Shown here piece by piece: positions 17,780 to 25,908 of a DNA stretch of 64,000 nucleotides. The notes below the pieces were generated by a model, which saw only the letters and a program-made list of their open reading frames with translations, was not told the origin of the DNA and made no database searches. The stretch is from Pseudomonas sp. ANT_J12 (GTDB lineage: Bacteria; Pseudomonadota; Gammaproteobacteria; Pseudomonadales; Pseudomonadaceae), in NCBI RefSeq assembly GCF_008370045.1, contig NZ_VOBN01000004.1, forward strand, positions 310,001 to 374,000, written 5' to 3'. A program made the position numbers and the translations under genes. Position 1 is the stretch's first letter, and the number at the start of each line of letters is the position of its first letter.

Positions 17780-18706
17780 ATGAATTCGTCGCCGCTTACG
17801 CCCATTCCCGATGCCGCCACACCCTGGTTATTGAACGCCGCCAAACACCTTGGCGTGGCGCCGCCACTGTCCCGGGATTTCGCCCGCAGCGGCGAGTTGC
17901 AACTGCCGGGACTGACGCTGCAATTGATCCTTTGGCAGACCGAACCCTTCGCGCAGTGGATCGTGTTGGCACAACTGCCGCGCCCCGAAACCCTGACCCC
18001 GTTGCAATGGAACGAATTGCTGCTGCGGGCCAACTGCGCGATCAGCGCCATGAGTGCTTGCACCGCCGCGCTGGACGAACGCGGGCATGGCTTGCTGGTC
18101 AAGCGCCTGGGGTATCAGGCGTACGCGGATCACGCGGGCCTGGCCGCCGAACTCGACCAGATGATCGCCGTGGCGGAAAGCCTGGTCGCAGGGGCCACCG
18201 CGCTGACTTCAGGGCCGGCCCGCGCCGAAACAACGCCAGGTCCGGCCCCCGCGTCGAACCCGGCCACGGCGCCAGCGGCCAGGGCAGCCATGGACCAGCA
18301 TTGGCATAGCCCCCTGCTGATTCAGGCAATGCAGCAACTGGGCATCGCCGCCCCGCCCGAGGCCCAGATTCAGACCGTCGGGGTGCTCCAGCTCGGCGCC
18401 CGGTCGTTCGAAGTGATCGCCGATGGCGACCTGCGCCACCTGCTGGTCAGCACGATCATCGACGCCCCACTGCGCAATGCCGCTCAACGTGAACTAGCCT
18501 TACGCGCCAACCTGCAATTAATGCTGCTGAGCGGTTGCGCCGTGGCCCTCGCGCCCCACGGCAGTTGCCTGCAAGCCCGCTGGGATTGCAAAGGGCTGGA
18601 CGGCGAGGCCTTCGCCGACTGGCTGCTGGATGTTGCCCGACTGGCCGACAGTTTCGTCGCGCCTTCGCCCGCCGCGCTACCCAAGAGGAATCCGGCATGG
18701 ACATGA
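17780..18706 (+). CDS. Double-length type III chaperone-like protein (tandem CesT-like modules)
   Basis: This 308-residue protein contains two similar modules. Module 1 (about 10-140) has WLLNAAKHLGV, a strand region LTLQLILWQTEPF, a leucine-rich ELLLRANCAIS helix and a final LDQMIAVAESLV helix. Module 2 (about 172-295) repeats this order with LLIQAMQQLGI, ELALRANLQLML and ADWLLDVARLADS. An Ala/Pro/Thr linker separates them. Each module has the size and alpha-beta pattern of CesT-type class I chaperones, which normally work as homodimers of about 130-150 residues. A fused single-chain dimer is inferred. The end overlaps the next gene by ten bases, so it probably serves that effector. ATG at 17780 is assumed; GTG at 17771 is an alternative. 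Confidence 0.65.
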   Translation: MNSSPLTPIPDAATPWLLNAAKHLGVAPPLSRDFARSGELQLPGLTLQLILWQTEPFAQWIVLAQLPRPETLTPLQWNELLLRANCAISAMSACTAALDERGHGLLVKRLGYQAYADHAGLAAELDQMIAVAESLVAGATALTSGPARAETTPGPAPASNPATAPAARAAMDQHWHSPLLIQAMQQLGIAAPPEAQIQTVGVLQLGARSFEVIADGDLRHLLVSTIIDAPLRNAAQRELALRANLQLMLLSGCAVALAPHGSCLQARWDCKGLDGEAFADWLLDVARLADSFVAPSPAALPKRNPAWT

Positions 18707-20181
18707 GACCCGCAGCACCCGGCATCGCCCCGGCCCCGCCCACGCGCCTCGAACTGCAACCCCTGGGCCGCGACCGTACCCCGGCGGATCTGGAGCGCGG
18801 GCAGACACCGCCCCCACCCGGTTTCACGGCCCGGGCGGCACAAGCGGCGATGAGCCTGGGCCAGACGTTCCACCGCAGTTACCTGTCGCCGGCCTATGCC
18901 AGCGTCAGCAGCGCCGGGGGCGCGGCGCGCGACCAACTCAAGAGCGGCGCGATCCAGGCCTGGAGTGACAGCGCGGCGAATTTGCCGTCCGGGCGCACCA
19001 CGCTGGCGGCGGCCGGCCAGACCCTGCAACAGATGGCCACGTGCGGCTTGCCGACTTACGTGCGCGAAGTCGCGTTCATGCACGCCTACAGCGCGTTGGC
19101 CGATGGCCTGGCGGAAAAAAGCCCTGGCGGTGCCCTGGTGCTGCAAGCGGCGATTTCCCTGGCCTCGATTGCCACTCAGGTCTACGTGCGCCAACCGCGC
19201 CTGGAGCGTCTGGGCGCCGAATCGAACGTCGCCGTGCGCGGCCACTTCGCCCTGAGCGAAGCCAAATGGAATGGCCTGACGCCCGACAACCAAGGCGCCC
19301 TGCGCACGCAGATGCAGCGCGATTCACGCAACGTCACCCGCAATCAGGTGGCCGCCGAAGCCATCTACCTGGGCCTCGGCGCACTCGGTGCCGCGCGCGG
19401 TGACGGCGCCTTGAGCGCACGGATTCTCTCGACCCAGCTGCGCAACGTGATCTACGCCGTGTCGCGCGAAGCCATGCAGGCCAGCCTGAGCATGACCGGC
19501 AAGCACGACGACACCAAGACCCACGGGGTCAATCAGGACAACATGGCCCTGCTCGGCTGGGCCTATGGCGCGATGACCCTGACCATGGGCTTCGTCCAGG
19601 ATTCGGTCAGCCCGCAGACCTTGCCGCCGGGGCAAACCCTGTCGAGCCCGGCATTGACCGGCGCTGATCAGTTGCCACTGCGGGGTGAAGCGCTGGCCCA
19701 ATCGATCCAGACCCTGGCCGGCACCCGCGCGGCGTTCAACACCGTGATCGCGATCATGGACAACCACCTGCAAAAGCATTTCGACACGCGCCAGGCCGGC
19801 ACCACGCAACAGTTCGAAGCGAGCCTGCCGCTCAAGGATTACGGGCGGATACTCGATCAGTCCCCGGCGCGCGTGGCCTGGACCAGCCTGGCCAGCGCGA
19901 TCAACATGGCCATGGGTGAAGTCACCCGCGGCAATACCTCGACGGCCCTCGGCAGTTTCCTCGGCAACGCCGGCACCGCCGCAGCCATGGGCCTGGCTTA
20001 TCGCACCATGAACCAAACGTTCCAGGCCCACGGCAGCGTGCGCAAGGCTATCGACAACCCGCCAGCGCAGACACCGGCCGTCGTCGCCCAACCGGGCCTC
20101 GAACCTCAGGGCAGTGTCGTGATCAATCGCCGGGCCAATGCCGTGCGTGCGCGCATAGAGAACGCGCAGGACGCTCAGTGA
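18697..20181 (+). CDS. Candidate type III effector, possibly RopB-like
   Basis: This 494-residue protein has a Pro/Ala/Thr/Arg-rich, poorly ordered N-terminal 55 residues, typical of type III secretion signals. The body is Ala-rich and helical (residues 60-450) with no recognised catalytic motif. Moderately hydrophobic stretches include LVLQAAISLASIATQVYV and YGAMTLTMGFV. GAGGAA lies just before ATG at 18697, and the gene overlaps the chaperone-like gene by ten bases. Chaperone-effector coupling at the end of the hrc operon is the main evidence. P. fluorescens Q8r1-96 is reported to carry a novel effector, RopB; whether this is its homologue I cannot verify. It converges with hrpV, the two stops overlapping by seven bases. 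Confidence 0.68.
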   Translation: MDMRPAAPGIAPAPPTRLELQPLGRDRTPADLERGQTPPPPGFTARAAQAAMSLGQTFHRSYLSPAYASVSSAGGAARDQLKSGAIQAWSDSAANLPSGRTTLAAAGQTLQQMATCGLPTYVREVAFMHAYSALADGLAEKSPGGALVLQAAISLASIATQVYVRQPRLERLGAESNVAVRGHFALSEAKWNGLTPDNQGALRTQMQRDSRNVTRNQVAAEAIYLGLGALGAARGDGALSARILSTQLRNVIYAVSREAMQASLSMTGKHDDTKTHGVNQDNMALLGWAYGAMTLTMGFVQDSVSPQTLPPGQTLSSPALTGADQLPLRGEALAQSIQTLAGTRAAFNTVIAIMDNHLQKHFDTRQAGTTQQFEASLPLKDYGRILDQSPARVAWTSLASAINMAMGEVTRGNTSTALGSFLGNAGTAAAMGLAYRTMNQTFQAHGSVRKAIDNPPAQTPAVVAQPGLEPQGSVVINRRANAVRARIENAQDAQ

Positions 20182-20534
20182 GGGCCATCACCCAAGTGAT
20201 CGAGCCCCGCCAGCAGCAATTGATGCTGGCGGATATCGTCCAGGGACACGTGGCTGCCCGGCCCCATCGGCGTGGCGTGCCACACCACGAAGTCGCGCTG
20301 GGAATCGAGGAACAGAAAGTAATCGGGAAACAGGTGCGATTGGGTGAAGCGCCGCTCCAGCGCGGTGCGCAGTTGTTGGGGTTTCAACGAACGGCTTTCG
20401 ATGTGCAAGGCGATGCCCCAATCCTGGTGTTCGCGGCGACTGACGAACGAAATGCCCGCCGCGACCGGCCAGACTGCGGCCCTTTCGGCGGCGACTTGGG
20501 CGTAGAACGCCGACTTCTCTGAAACTCGGATCAT
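20175..20534 (-). CDS. hrpV: HrpV, negative regulator of HrpS
   Basis: This 119-residue protein resembles P. syringae HrpV in length, position and remembered segments such as AFYAQVAAERAAVWPVA, WGIAL, FTQSHLFPDYFLFLD and RRDFVVWHA-like text. HrpV binds HrpS and blocks activation of hrpL, and HrpG relieves this. ATG at 20534 is chosen because AAGG lies five bases upstream. A TTG at 20543 would add three residues and overlap the hrpT stop. It is last in the hrpF-hrpG-hrcC-hrpT-hrpV operon. Confidence 0.9.
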   Translation of the reverse strand: MIRVSEKSAFYAQVAAERAAVWPVAAGISFVSRREHQDWGIALHIESRSLKPQQLRTALERRFTQSHLFPDYFLFLDSQRDFVVWHATPMGPGSHVSLDDIRQHQLLLAGLDHLGDGPH

Positions 20535-20539
20535 AGCCT

Positions 20540-20749
20540 TCAATCCCTTAATGGCACGACGGTGAAGTCGAGCGTGCGCTCACGCGCTTCGAGGCCCTGG
20601 CGCATGTCCGCCGGCCACCAGATCACCAGTTCACGATCGTTGGAGTCGGGCCGGTCGCACGCCTCGGCCATACACCCGGAACCCGAGCCCGCGCAGCCGG
20701 CCAACAGCGCGCACAACACCAGCAACGCCCCACATAAAACCTGGTTCAT
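20540..20749 (-). CDS. hrpT: HrpT, small lipoprotein (secretin pilotin-like)
   Basis: This 69-residue protein has a lipoprotein signal ending LLAGC (Cys at residue 19), then a short Gly/Ser segment with further cysteines. HrpT in P. syringae is an outer-membrane lipoprotein of this size encoded after hrcC, and it helps place the secretin. ATG at 20749 overlaps the hrcC stop (ATGA). Its short length and position identify it more than sequence does. Confidence 0.88.
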   Translation of the reverse strand: MNQVLCGALLVLCALLAGCAGSGSGCMAEACDRPDSNDRELVIWWPADMRQGLEARERTLDFTVVPLRD

Positions 20750-22815
20750 GGTGTCGTTCCCTTGAGTAGCGAGGCGCGCGCCTGGGCGTTGGCCGTGAGT
20801 GATTTGGGTTGGCGCACGGCAATGAACACCTCGCTTTCTTCCCCCGGTTGCAACCAGGCCTTGGGCCAGGCGCTGACCCCCAATACCCAGCGCCCACCGC
20901 AGGTGCTTTCGTCGATGCGCTGGGGTTTGTCGCTGGTGTTGCGCGCCACCACCACCGCCACGCCCCATTGCTTCTGCGTGTACCACTGGGCGCGTTCGCC
21001 ATCGATGGCCACGCCCGAATTCGAGTCGCACAAAGTGTTGGGAATGAACGGCAATTGATCGCTGCTGGTGAACCCGGCCGGGGCGATGCCATCGAGCAAT
21101 TGGGTGAAGGCTTTCTGCACGTCGATGCGCGTCGGTTGCGCGCCGTCACGTCGACTATTGATGCGTTTGGACGCCGCATCCACGTCGTCCGGGTTGCCGT
21201 TTTCAACGTAGCGCGACGGGTCGACCTGATCACCGATCAGCCGTGGTGTGAGGATAAACAGCCGCTCGCGTTTGCTGGTGCGGTGGCTGCTGGAGGTGAA
21301 CAACAATTTGCCGATCAGCGGAATGGCGCTGAGGTAAGGAATCTTGCGCACCTTGTCGTCGGACTCCAGCACATGGAAACCGCCGACCACCAGCGAACCA
21401 TGCTCGGCGATCACGGCTTGGGTGCTGACATTGCCTTTGCGCACGCTCGGTTGCGAGGGGTTGAGTTCCGAGGCGTCGATCTGCCCGTCTTCGATGTCGA
21501 GGATCAACTGCACCTGGGATTTGCCTTCGTGGGTCAGCGAGCGCGGAATCACCTGCAAACTGGTGCCGGCGGTGATCGGCTGGATATCAGCGACCCGTTC
21601 GCCGGTGGCGGTCAGGTATTCGGTGCGACTGAAGTCGATCACCGCCGGTTGGTTTTCCAGGGTCAGGATCGACGGGTTGCCCACCACCGTCGCCGAGCCC
21701 TTGCCTTCCAGCGCATGAATGGCCAGGGCAAATCGACCGGAGTTCTCCACCGACAAGGTCGAGCTGGAACCGGAATCGAGTAGCGAAGCACTGACGTTGG
21801 TGCCGCCGGCCCAGATGTTCCAGCTGCTGGACAGTTCAGCCAGGTCTTCGCGGTTGATGTCGAGAATCACCGCATCGATCTCGATCAGGTTGCGCGGTTG
21901 ATCGAGCTGTTTGACCAGCTTCTGATACAGCGCCTTGCGCTTGGGCAAGTCATAGATCAGCACCGCGTTGTTGCGCACATCGGCGCTGACGCGGATCCGC
22001 GACTTGCTGCCCCCGGCGCCTTTGCCTTTCTTCGAACCGGTGTTGGCCAGCACCTGGTCCAGGCCTTTTTGCAGGTTGTCGGTGTCGAGCCCGCCGAGCA
22101 GCGTCGAACCGCCGCCGTAGGGACTGCCACCGGCGCCCAACCCGGCGCCCTGGAGCAGGTTGACGCCGTTGATCGAATCCCCCCGGGAGCGGGTTTCGAG
22201 CAAGTCTTGAAGAATGCTCGCGACCCCGGCCACCGTCAGTTGCTGGTCGCGATAGCGAATGGTGCGGTCGGCGGCATTGGCGTACTTCAACGGCAGCACG
22301 ACGATGTCTTGCTTCTCGTCCGGGGTGTCGACTTTCTTGCTGTAGTCGCGGACAAAATTGACGTACTTCGCCGGCCCGCGCACCAGCACCACGCCTTCGT
22401 CGGGCAAGGCGCCCCAGCCGAATCGCGAATCCAGCAGACCGACGTCGGTCAGGGCGCTCTTGAGGTCATCCACGGCATCCGGGGACACCTCGATGCGCGC
22501 CGAGGTCTGCTCGCTGGTCGGGCTGATGTAGAGCGTCTCGTTGTAGACGAACCACTGGAAGTGATGTTCCTGGCTCAATCGCTCCAGAAACGCCTGGGGG
22601 TTTGGCGCCTTGATGCGGCCGTCGACGATGCCGTCCACCGGTTCCATTTCAAAGCCCAGGCCAAACTCCTTGGCGAAGTCGGCCAGCGCCGTCGCCAGGT
22701 CTGCCTGACTCGCATCATAGGCGTACGCCGTGTGTTTCCAGGCCGGCGGCACGGCGGCGAAGGCCGAGGCACTCATCCAGATCAATAGCCAAGGCAACCA
22801 CTTAAAGGCCTTCAT
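20746..22815 (-). CDS. hrcC: HrcC, outer-membrane secretin (SctC)
   Basis: This 689-residue protein has a signal peptide ending ASAFA (about residue 20). The N0/N1 periplasmic domains follow at about 30-260, with IVVLPLKYANAADR near 175. The C-terminal secretin core spans about 340-580 and includes GNPSILTLENQPAVI and an LVVGGF motif. The secretin forms the outer ring through which the Hrp pilus passes. Family length is normal. The start at 22815 follows GGAG and lies one base after the hrpG stop; an open extension upstream belongs to another frame of hrpG. Confidence 0.97.
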   Translation of the reverse strand: MKAFKWLPWLLIWMSASAFAAVPPAWKHTAYAYDASQADLATALADFAKEFGLGFEMEPVDGIVDGRIKAPNPQAFLERLSQEHHFQWFVYNETLYISPTSEQTSARIEVSPDAVDDLKSALTDVGLLDSRFGWGALPDEGVVLVRGPAKYVNFVRDYSKKVDTPDEKQDIVVLPLKYANAADRTIRYRDQQLTVAGVASILQDLLETRSRGDSINGVNLLQGAGLGAGGSPYGGGSTLLGGLDTDNLQKGLDQVLANTGSKKGKGAGGSKSRIRVSADVRNNAVLIYDLPKRKALYQKLVKQLDQPRNLIEIDAVILDINREDLAELSSSWNIWAGGTNVSASLLDSGSSSTLSVENSGRFALAIHALEGKGSATVVGNPSILTLENQPAVIDFSRTEYLTATGERVADIQPITAGTSLQVIPRSLTHEGKSQVQLILDIEDGQIDASELNPSQPSVRKGNVSTQAVIAEHGSLVVGGFHVLESDDKVRKIPYLSAIPLIGKLLFTSSSHRTSKRERLFILTPRLIGDQVDPSRYVENGNPDDVDAASKRINSRRDGAQPTRIDVQKAFTQLLDGIAPAGFTSSDQLPFIPNTLCDSNSGVAIDGERAQWYTQKQWGVAVVVARNTSDKPQRIDESTCGGRWVLGVSAWPKAWLQPGEESEVFIAVRQPKSLTANAQARASLLKGTTP

Positions 22816-22816
22816 T

Positions 22817-23248
22817 TCACGCTCCGGGTTGCCAGGTGTTGAGGGTCGAACGGGGCAGCGCGGCATTCGCCAGGCTGCCCAAAGAATGCTGTAACAGGCT
22901 GAGCATCGCGGCGCGCTGATTGGCCAGGTGTTCCAGGCGTTGCAGCAACACCAGGGCGGCACAGGGCGGCGCCTGCCAACAGACCAGCACCAGGCAGTGA
23001 CTGTCGGGGTCCATCGCCAGCGCGCCTTCGCAGTGGCAAGCCACACCGGCGCTGCTCTGGATCAGCAGCGCGGTCAGGCGATCGGGGTCGGCGGCGTCGT
23101 ACGGGTCCAGCACGTCGATGCTGCAACGCACGCCGTCTTCGCAGCGGGCGAGTCGGGCGTTGGGCTCGTCGATCCAACAGTCCAGCGGTGCGCCAGAACC
23201 TTGCTCGCACCACTGGCTGATCACCGCAACGAAGTCATTGAATTCCAT
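22817..23248 (-). CDS. hrpG: HrpG, chaperone-like regulator
   Basis: This 143-residue protein has the acidic, alpha-beta pattern of class I type III chaperones and ends in a LEHLANQRAAMLSLLQHSLG helix. In P. syringae HrpG binds HrpV and so frees HrpS, linking secretion to hrpL expression. It may also act with HrpF on the pilin. The gene overlaps the 3' end of hrpF by 14 bases and precedes hrcC, the usual order. Confidence 0.87.
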   Translation of the reverse strand: MEFNDFVAVISQWCEQGSGAPLDCWIDEPNARLARCEDGVRCSIDVLDPYDAADPDRLTALLIQSSAGVACHCEGALAMDPDSHCLVLVCWQAPPCAALVLLQRLEHLANQRAAMLSLLQHSLGSLANAALPRSTLNTWQPGA

Positions 23249-23459
23249 CGATGATCGCTTTCGTCAAACCGTGCTGGGCGCGCAGGCCTTCGCTCAACAC
23301 CGAGGTCGCGGTGGCCATTTTCTGCGACGCGTCGCTGAACGCCATCATGTCTTCGGGTGAGCCACTGTCCGCGGCGTCGAGGGCTGCTTCGTCAGTGTTG
23401 GTCTGGCTGTTGCTGAACGAATGGTCGAGGCGATGCTGCAAGGCTTTGAAACTGATCAT
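23235..23459 (-). CDS. hrpF: HrpF, pilin co-chaperone
   Basis: This 74-residue protein begins MISFKALQHRLDHSFS and ends GLTKAIIDGIQ; it is small, Ser/Ala-rich and helical. It matches P. syringae HrpF in size and gene order (first gene of the hrcC operon). HrpF is reported to bind HrpA and keep the pilin soluble. ATG at 23459 follows GGAG, and an hrp box ends 29 bases upstream. A longer reading frame starting further up would overlap the hrp box and is rejected. Confidence 0.88.
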   Translation of the reverse strand: MISFKALQHRLDHSFSNSQTNTDEAALDAADSGSPEDMMAFSDASQKMATATSVLSEGLRAQHGLTKAIIDGIQ

Positions 23460-23488
23460 GAAGAGTGCTCCACGGAAAGGGTCGCCAG

Positions 23489-23517
23489 TGAGTGGAGCAA
23501 AACCGTCAGCCGGTTCC
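23489..23517 (-). promoter_or_regulatory. hrp box driving the hrpF-hrcC operon
   Basis: The minus strand reads GGAACC (23517-23512), 16 bases, CCACTCA (23495-23489), an exact consensus match in the 97-base gap between hrpE and hrpF. Confidence 0.94.
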
Positions 23518-23556
23518 ACTTTTTGCAGCAGAGGGAGAAATGAGGCTGGCGCCGGG

Positions 23557-24132
23557 TCAGTCGCCCTGCCCCAACAGGCAACGGACCAACCCGGCCCAAT
23601 CGAGGTCGAATTCCCCGACGTCGCTGCTCAGGCGCAGGGTCTGGGGCGGCATCGAGGCGTCTTCGCGCAACTGCCACAGCGCGGCGAAGCGACCTCCCGC
23701 GAGCCAGGTCTGTACGTCGGCGAATAACGCAGGGGGACAACTGAGGGTCGCGGTGCAGGCCTCGCTCTGGCTGGTCGCCAGATGCTTGAGCAGCGCGTGT
23801 CCGCGCTCGATGACACTGGCGTCATCGAACAACCGGGTCAGCGTCAGCGTAAGCAGGGCCTCGGCGGACTCCACCGCCGAACGTTGCAAGGCCTGGCGTT
23901 GGTCTTCCAGGGTTTGCAGAAAGGCATTGGCCTGATCCCAGAACTGTCCCGTCGCCTGATCGAGAGAACGCTGGCACTGGCCTTGAGCCTCGGCGATCAA
24001 CGCCTCGGCCTCGGCCTGTGCGCCGAGCAGCAAGTCACTGGCCCGTTGCGCATCCGCGAGGTCTTCGCGGCGCAGGATCGGTTCGCGCAGCAAGGCCTCG
24101 GTGCCCAGGGACAAGCGTCGTCGAACCAGCAT
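23557..24132 (-). CDS. hrpE: HrpE, ATPase regulator/stator (SctL)
   Basis: This 191-residue protein closely tracks P. syringae HrpE (193 residues). It shares EPILRREDLADA near residue 17, a long Ala/Glu/Gln-rich helix (35-95), and an end with LRLSSDVGEFDLDW. SctL proteins form the spokes that connect the ATPase to the C-ring and restrain ATP hydrolysis. ATG at 24132 is chosen by this alignment; the frame remains open further upstream through hrpD. It is last in the hrpA operon. Confidence 0.92.
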   Translation of the reverse strand: MLVRRRLSLGTEALLREPILRREDLADAQRASDLLLGAQAEAEALIAEAQGQCQRSLDQATGQFWDQANAFLQTLEDQRQALQRSAVESAEALLTLTLTRLFDDASVIERGHALLKHLATSQSEACTATLSCPPALFADVQTWLAGGRFAALWQLREDASMPPQTLRLSSDVGEFDLDWAGLVRCLLGQGD

Positions 24133-24154
24133 CAGCGCGGTACTCGGTGGAGGT

Positions 24155-24685
24155 TCATGGCGTCGAGACGCGCCACAACACGGCGCGCCACAGGGTATCG
24201 AGTTTGTTCGGCGGCAGGTCCGTGGCGAGTTCCCCGACCTCCCCCGGGGCCCATCCCAGGCGCAAGCGCGGCCAGATCGCCGGGCCCAGCCAGGCGCCGA
24301 GCAACGGGCGCATGTCGGTCTGTTGCGGGTCGGCCCAAAGCCCCGGTCGCAGGGCCTTAGCCAGGCTGCGGCACCACGCATCGTGCCGCGCGGCCACGGT
24401 GATTTCGGCGAGCAGCGGCGCGCAACAGATCGTTCGCGCAAGGGCCAGCGCTTGTTGACGTTGCTCCGGGCTCAGCGCCAGCCACGACAGCACATCGACG
24501 TCCGGTTCGGGTGGTTGGCTGGGGCGCACGCCGAGGCTGGCGAGTAAATCCGCCTGCCGGCTGCGATTCACAGCGGTGCACGCCTCGGGCTCCAGGCCCT
24601 GCAACGCGAGCACCTGCGCGTGCCAGCCCGGATGCGCCCAACGCCAGGTGCAACACCACCAGTTCACCCAGTCGCTCGCGGTCAT
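24155..24685 (-). CDS. hrpD: HrpD, secretion apparatus accessory protein (SctK-like)
   Basis: This 176-residue protein is Trp- and Leu-rich (MTASDWVNWWCCTWRW at its start) and lies between hrcJ and hrpE. That is where hrpD, counterpart of yscK, sits in P. syringae. SctK proteins are thought to link the C-ring to the inner ring. ATG at 24685 overlaps the hrcJ stop (ATGA). Sequence conservation is weak in this family, so position and length carry the call. Confidence 0.82.
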   Translation of the reverse strand: MTASDWVNWWCCTWRWAHPGWHAQVLALQGLEPEACTAVNRSRQADLLASLGVRPSQPPEPDVDVLSWLALSPEQRQQALALARTICCAPLLAEITVAARHDAWCRSLAKALRPGLWADPQQTDMRPLLGAWLGPAIWPRLRLGWAPGEVGELATDLPPNKLDTLWRAVLWRVSTP

Positions 24686-25485
24686 AGGTTTGCCGGTAAC
24701 GTCGAATCGCTGCGCCGGCCGGGCCACACACGGGCGAACAAGGCCACGCGCCAGTCACGACGCAACGCCAGGGTCAGCGCGGCCAGTAGCAACAACAAGC
24801 TGATCGGAATCACCATGGCCATGACGTGCCAGAAGCCGACGTCCGGGCTGTCGATCAGGAACGGGCCGAAACGCACGAGGTTTTCCTTGTCCTGAAACTC
24901 CACGGAGGGCACGAAGACAATCGCGAATTTTTTCGAGTTGGCCGCTTCCTGGGACATCCCCGGAATGCTGCTCGCGACCATTTGCTGGATGCGTCCGCGC
25001 ACGCTGTCCGGATCCAGCGCCGCCGTGTGCTTGATGAACACCGCCGCTGACGCCGGTTGCACCGGTTCGCCCGGCGCAATGCGTTCCGGCAACACCACGT
25101 GGACCCGCGCGACAATCACGCCGTCGATCTGCGACAGGGTCGATTCCAGCTCCTGGGACAAGGCGTAGATGTAGCGCGCCCGTTCCTCCAGCGGTGTGGA
25201 AATCACCCCTTCCTTCTTGAAGATTTCACCGAGGCTGGTGCGCGACCGTCGAGGCAGGCCGGCGGCTTCAAGCACGCGCACGGCGCGATTGATGTCGCGG
25301 GCGGCGACGATGATGGTCACGCCGGTTTTCTGCATCTGCTTGCGGGCGTCGATGTGCTGGTCGGCGAGCTTGGCGATGACGTCGTTGGAGTCCGGCTCCG
25401 AGAGGCCGCCGAACAGTTCCGTGTCATCGCTGCAACCGCTGAGCAACAGCAGGCACAGCAACACAATCGGGGCAAAGAATTTCAC
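24682..25485 (-). CDS. hrcJ: HrcJ, inner-ring lipoprotein (SctJ)
   Basis: This 267-residue lipoprotein has the signal MKFFAPIVLLCLLLLSGC (lipid-modified Cys at 18). The conserved ring-building region includes ELFGGLSE, AARDINRAVRVLEAAGLPRR and RARYIYALSQELESTLSQ. A C-terminal membrane helix lies around 220-242. SctJ and SctD make the inner-membrane rings. It sits between hrpB and hrpD with short spacing. Confidence 0.96.
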   Translation of the reverse strand: MKFFAPIVLLCLLLLSGCSDDTELFGGLSEPDSNDVIAKLADQHIDARKQMQKTGVTIIVAARDINRAVRVLEAAGLPRRSRTSLGEIFKKEGVISTPLEERARYIYALSQELESTLSQIDGVIVARVHVVLPERIAPGEPVQPASAAVFIKHTAALDPDSVRGRIQQMVASSIPGMSQEAANSKKFAIVFVPSVEFQDKENLVRFGPFLIDSPDVGFWHVMAMVIPISLLLLLAALTLALRRDWRVALFARVWPGRRSDSTLPANL

Positions 25486-25492
25486 GCGGGGC

Positions 25493-25852
25493 CTACTGCA
25501 TGTTGGTCAATTTATCGAGCGCCTGGGCGCTCTTGCTCACCACCTTGGTGGTGATCGCCATTTGCAGCGAGTACTGGGACAGCGAGCGGCTCATCTTGAC
25601 CATGTCCATCGGATCGGCCGAGCCGGCGGCGGTTTTCATCGAGCGCAACGCCTGCTGCGACAGCTGTTCCTGGGACTGGAGACGCTCGGACAACGCGCCC
25701 ATCACACCGTCGGCCATATGCCCCGCCGGGGCGGCCTCGTTGCGCATGGCGCCATTGAATAAGTCGACATCCGCCTGCGCAGGTCCGGAAACCAGGCCTG
25801 GGTCAGGCTCGACCGGGACGCCCTTGGGTGCATTGATGGGGGAAAGACTCAT
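25493..25852 (-). CDS. hrpB: HrpB, inner-rod protein (SctI-like)
   Basis: This 119-residue protein has a Pro-rich N-terminus and a helical C-terminus (about 70-119) with SLSQYSLQMAITTKVVSKSAQALDKL. That helix resembles the C-terminal helix of inner-rod and needle-type subunits. Its position between hrpZ and hrcJ is that of P. syringae hrpB. It is probably secreted early to complete the inner rod. The spacing to hrcJ is seven bases. Confidence 0.88.
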   Translation of the reverse strand: MSLSPINAPKGVPVEPDPGLVSGPAQADVDLFNGAMRNEAAPAGHMADGVMGALSERLQSQEQLSQQALRSMKTAAGSADPMDMVKMSRSLSQYSLQMAITTKVVSKSAQALDKLTNMQ

Positions 25853-25908
25853 GGGCGTTCTCCGGCAGACGGTGTCGAGGGGTGCGATGGATCACGGCAA
25901 TCCTGGGA

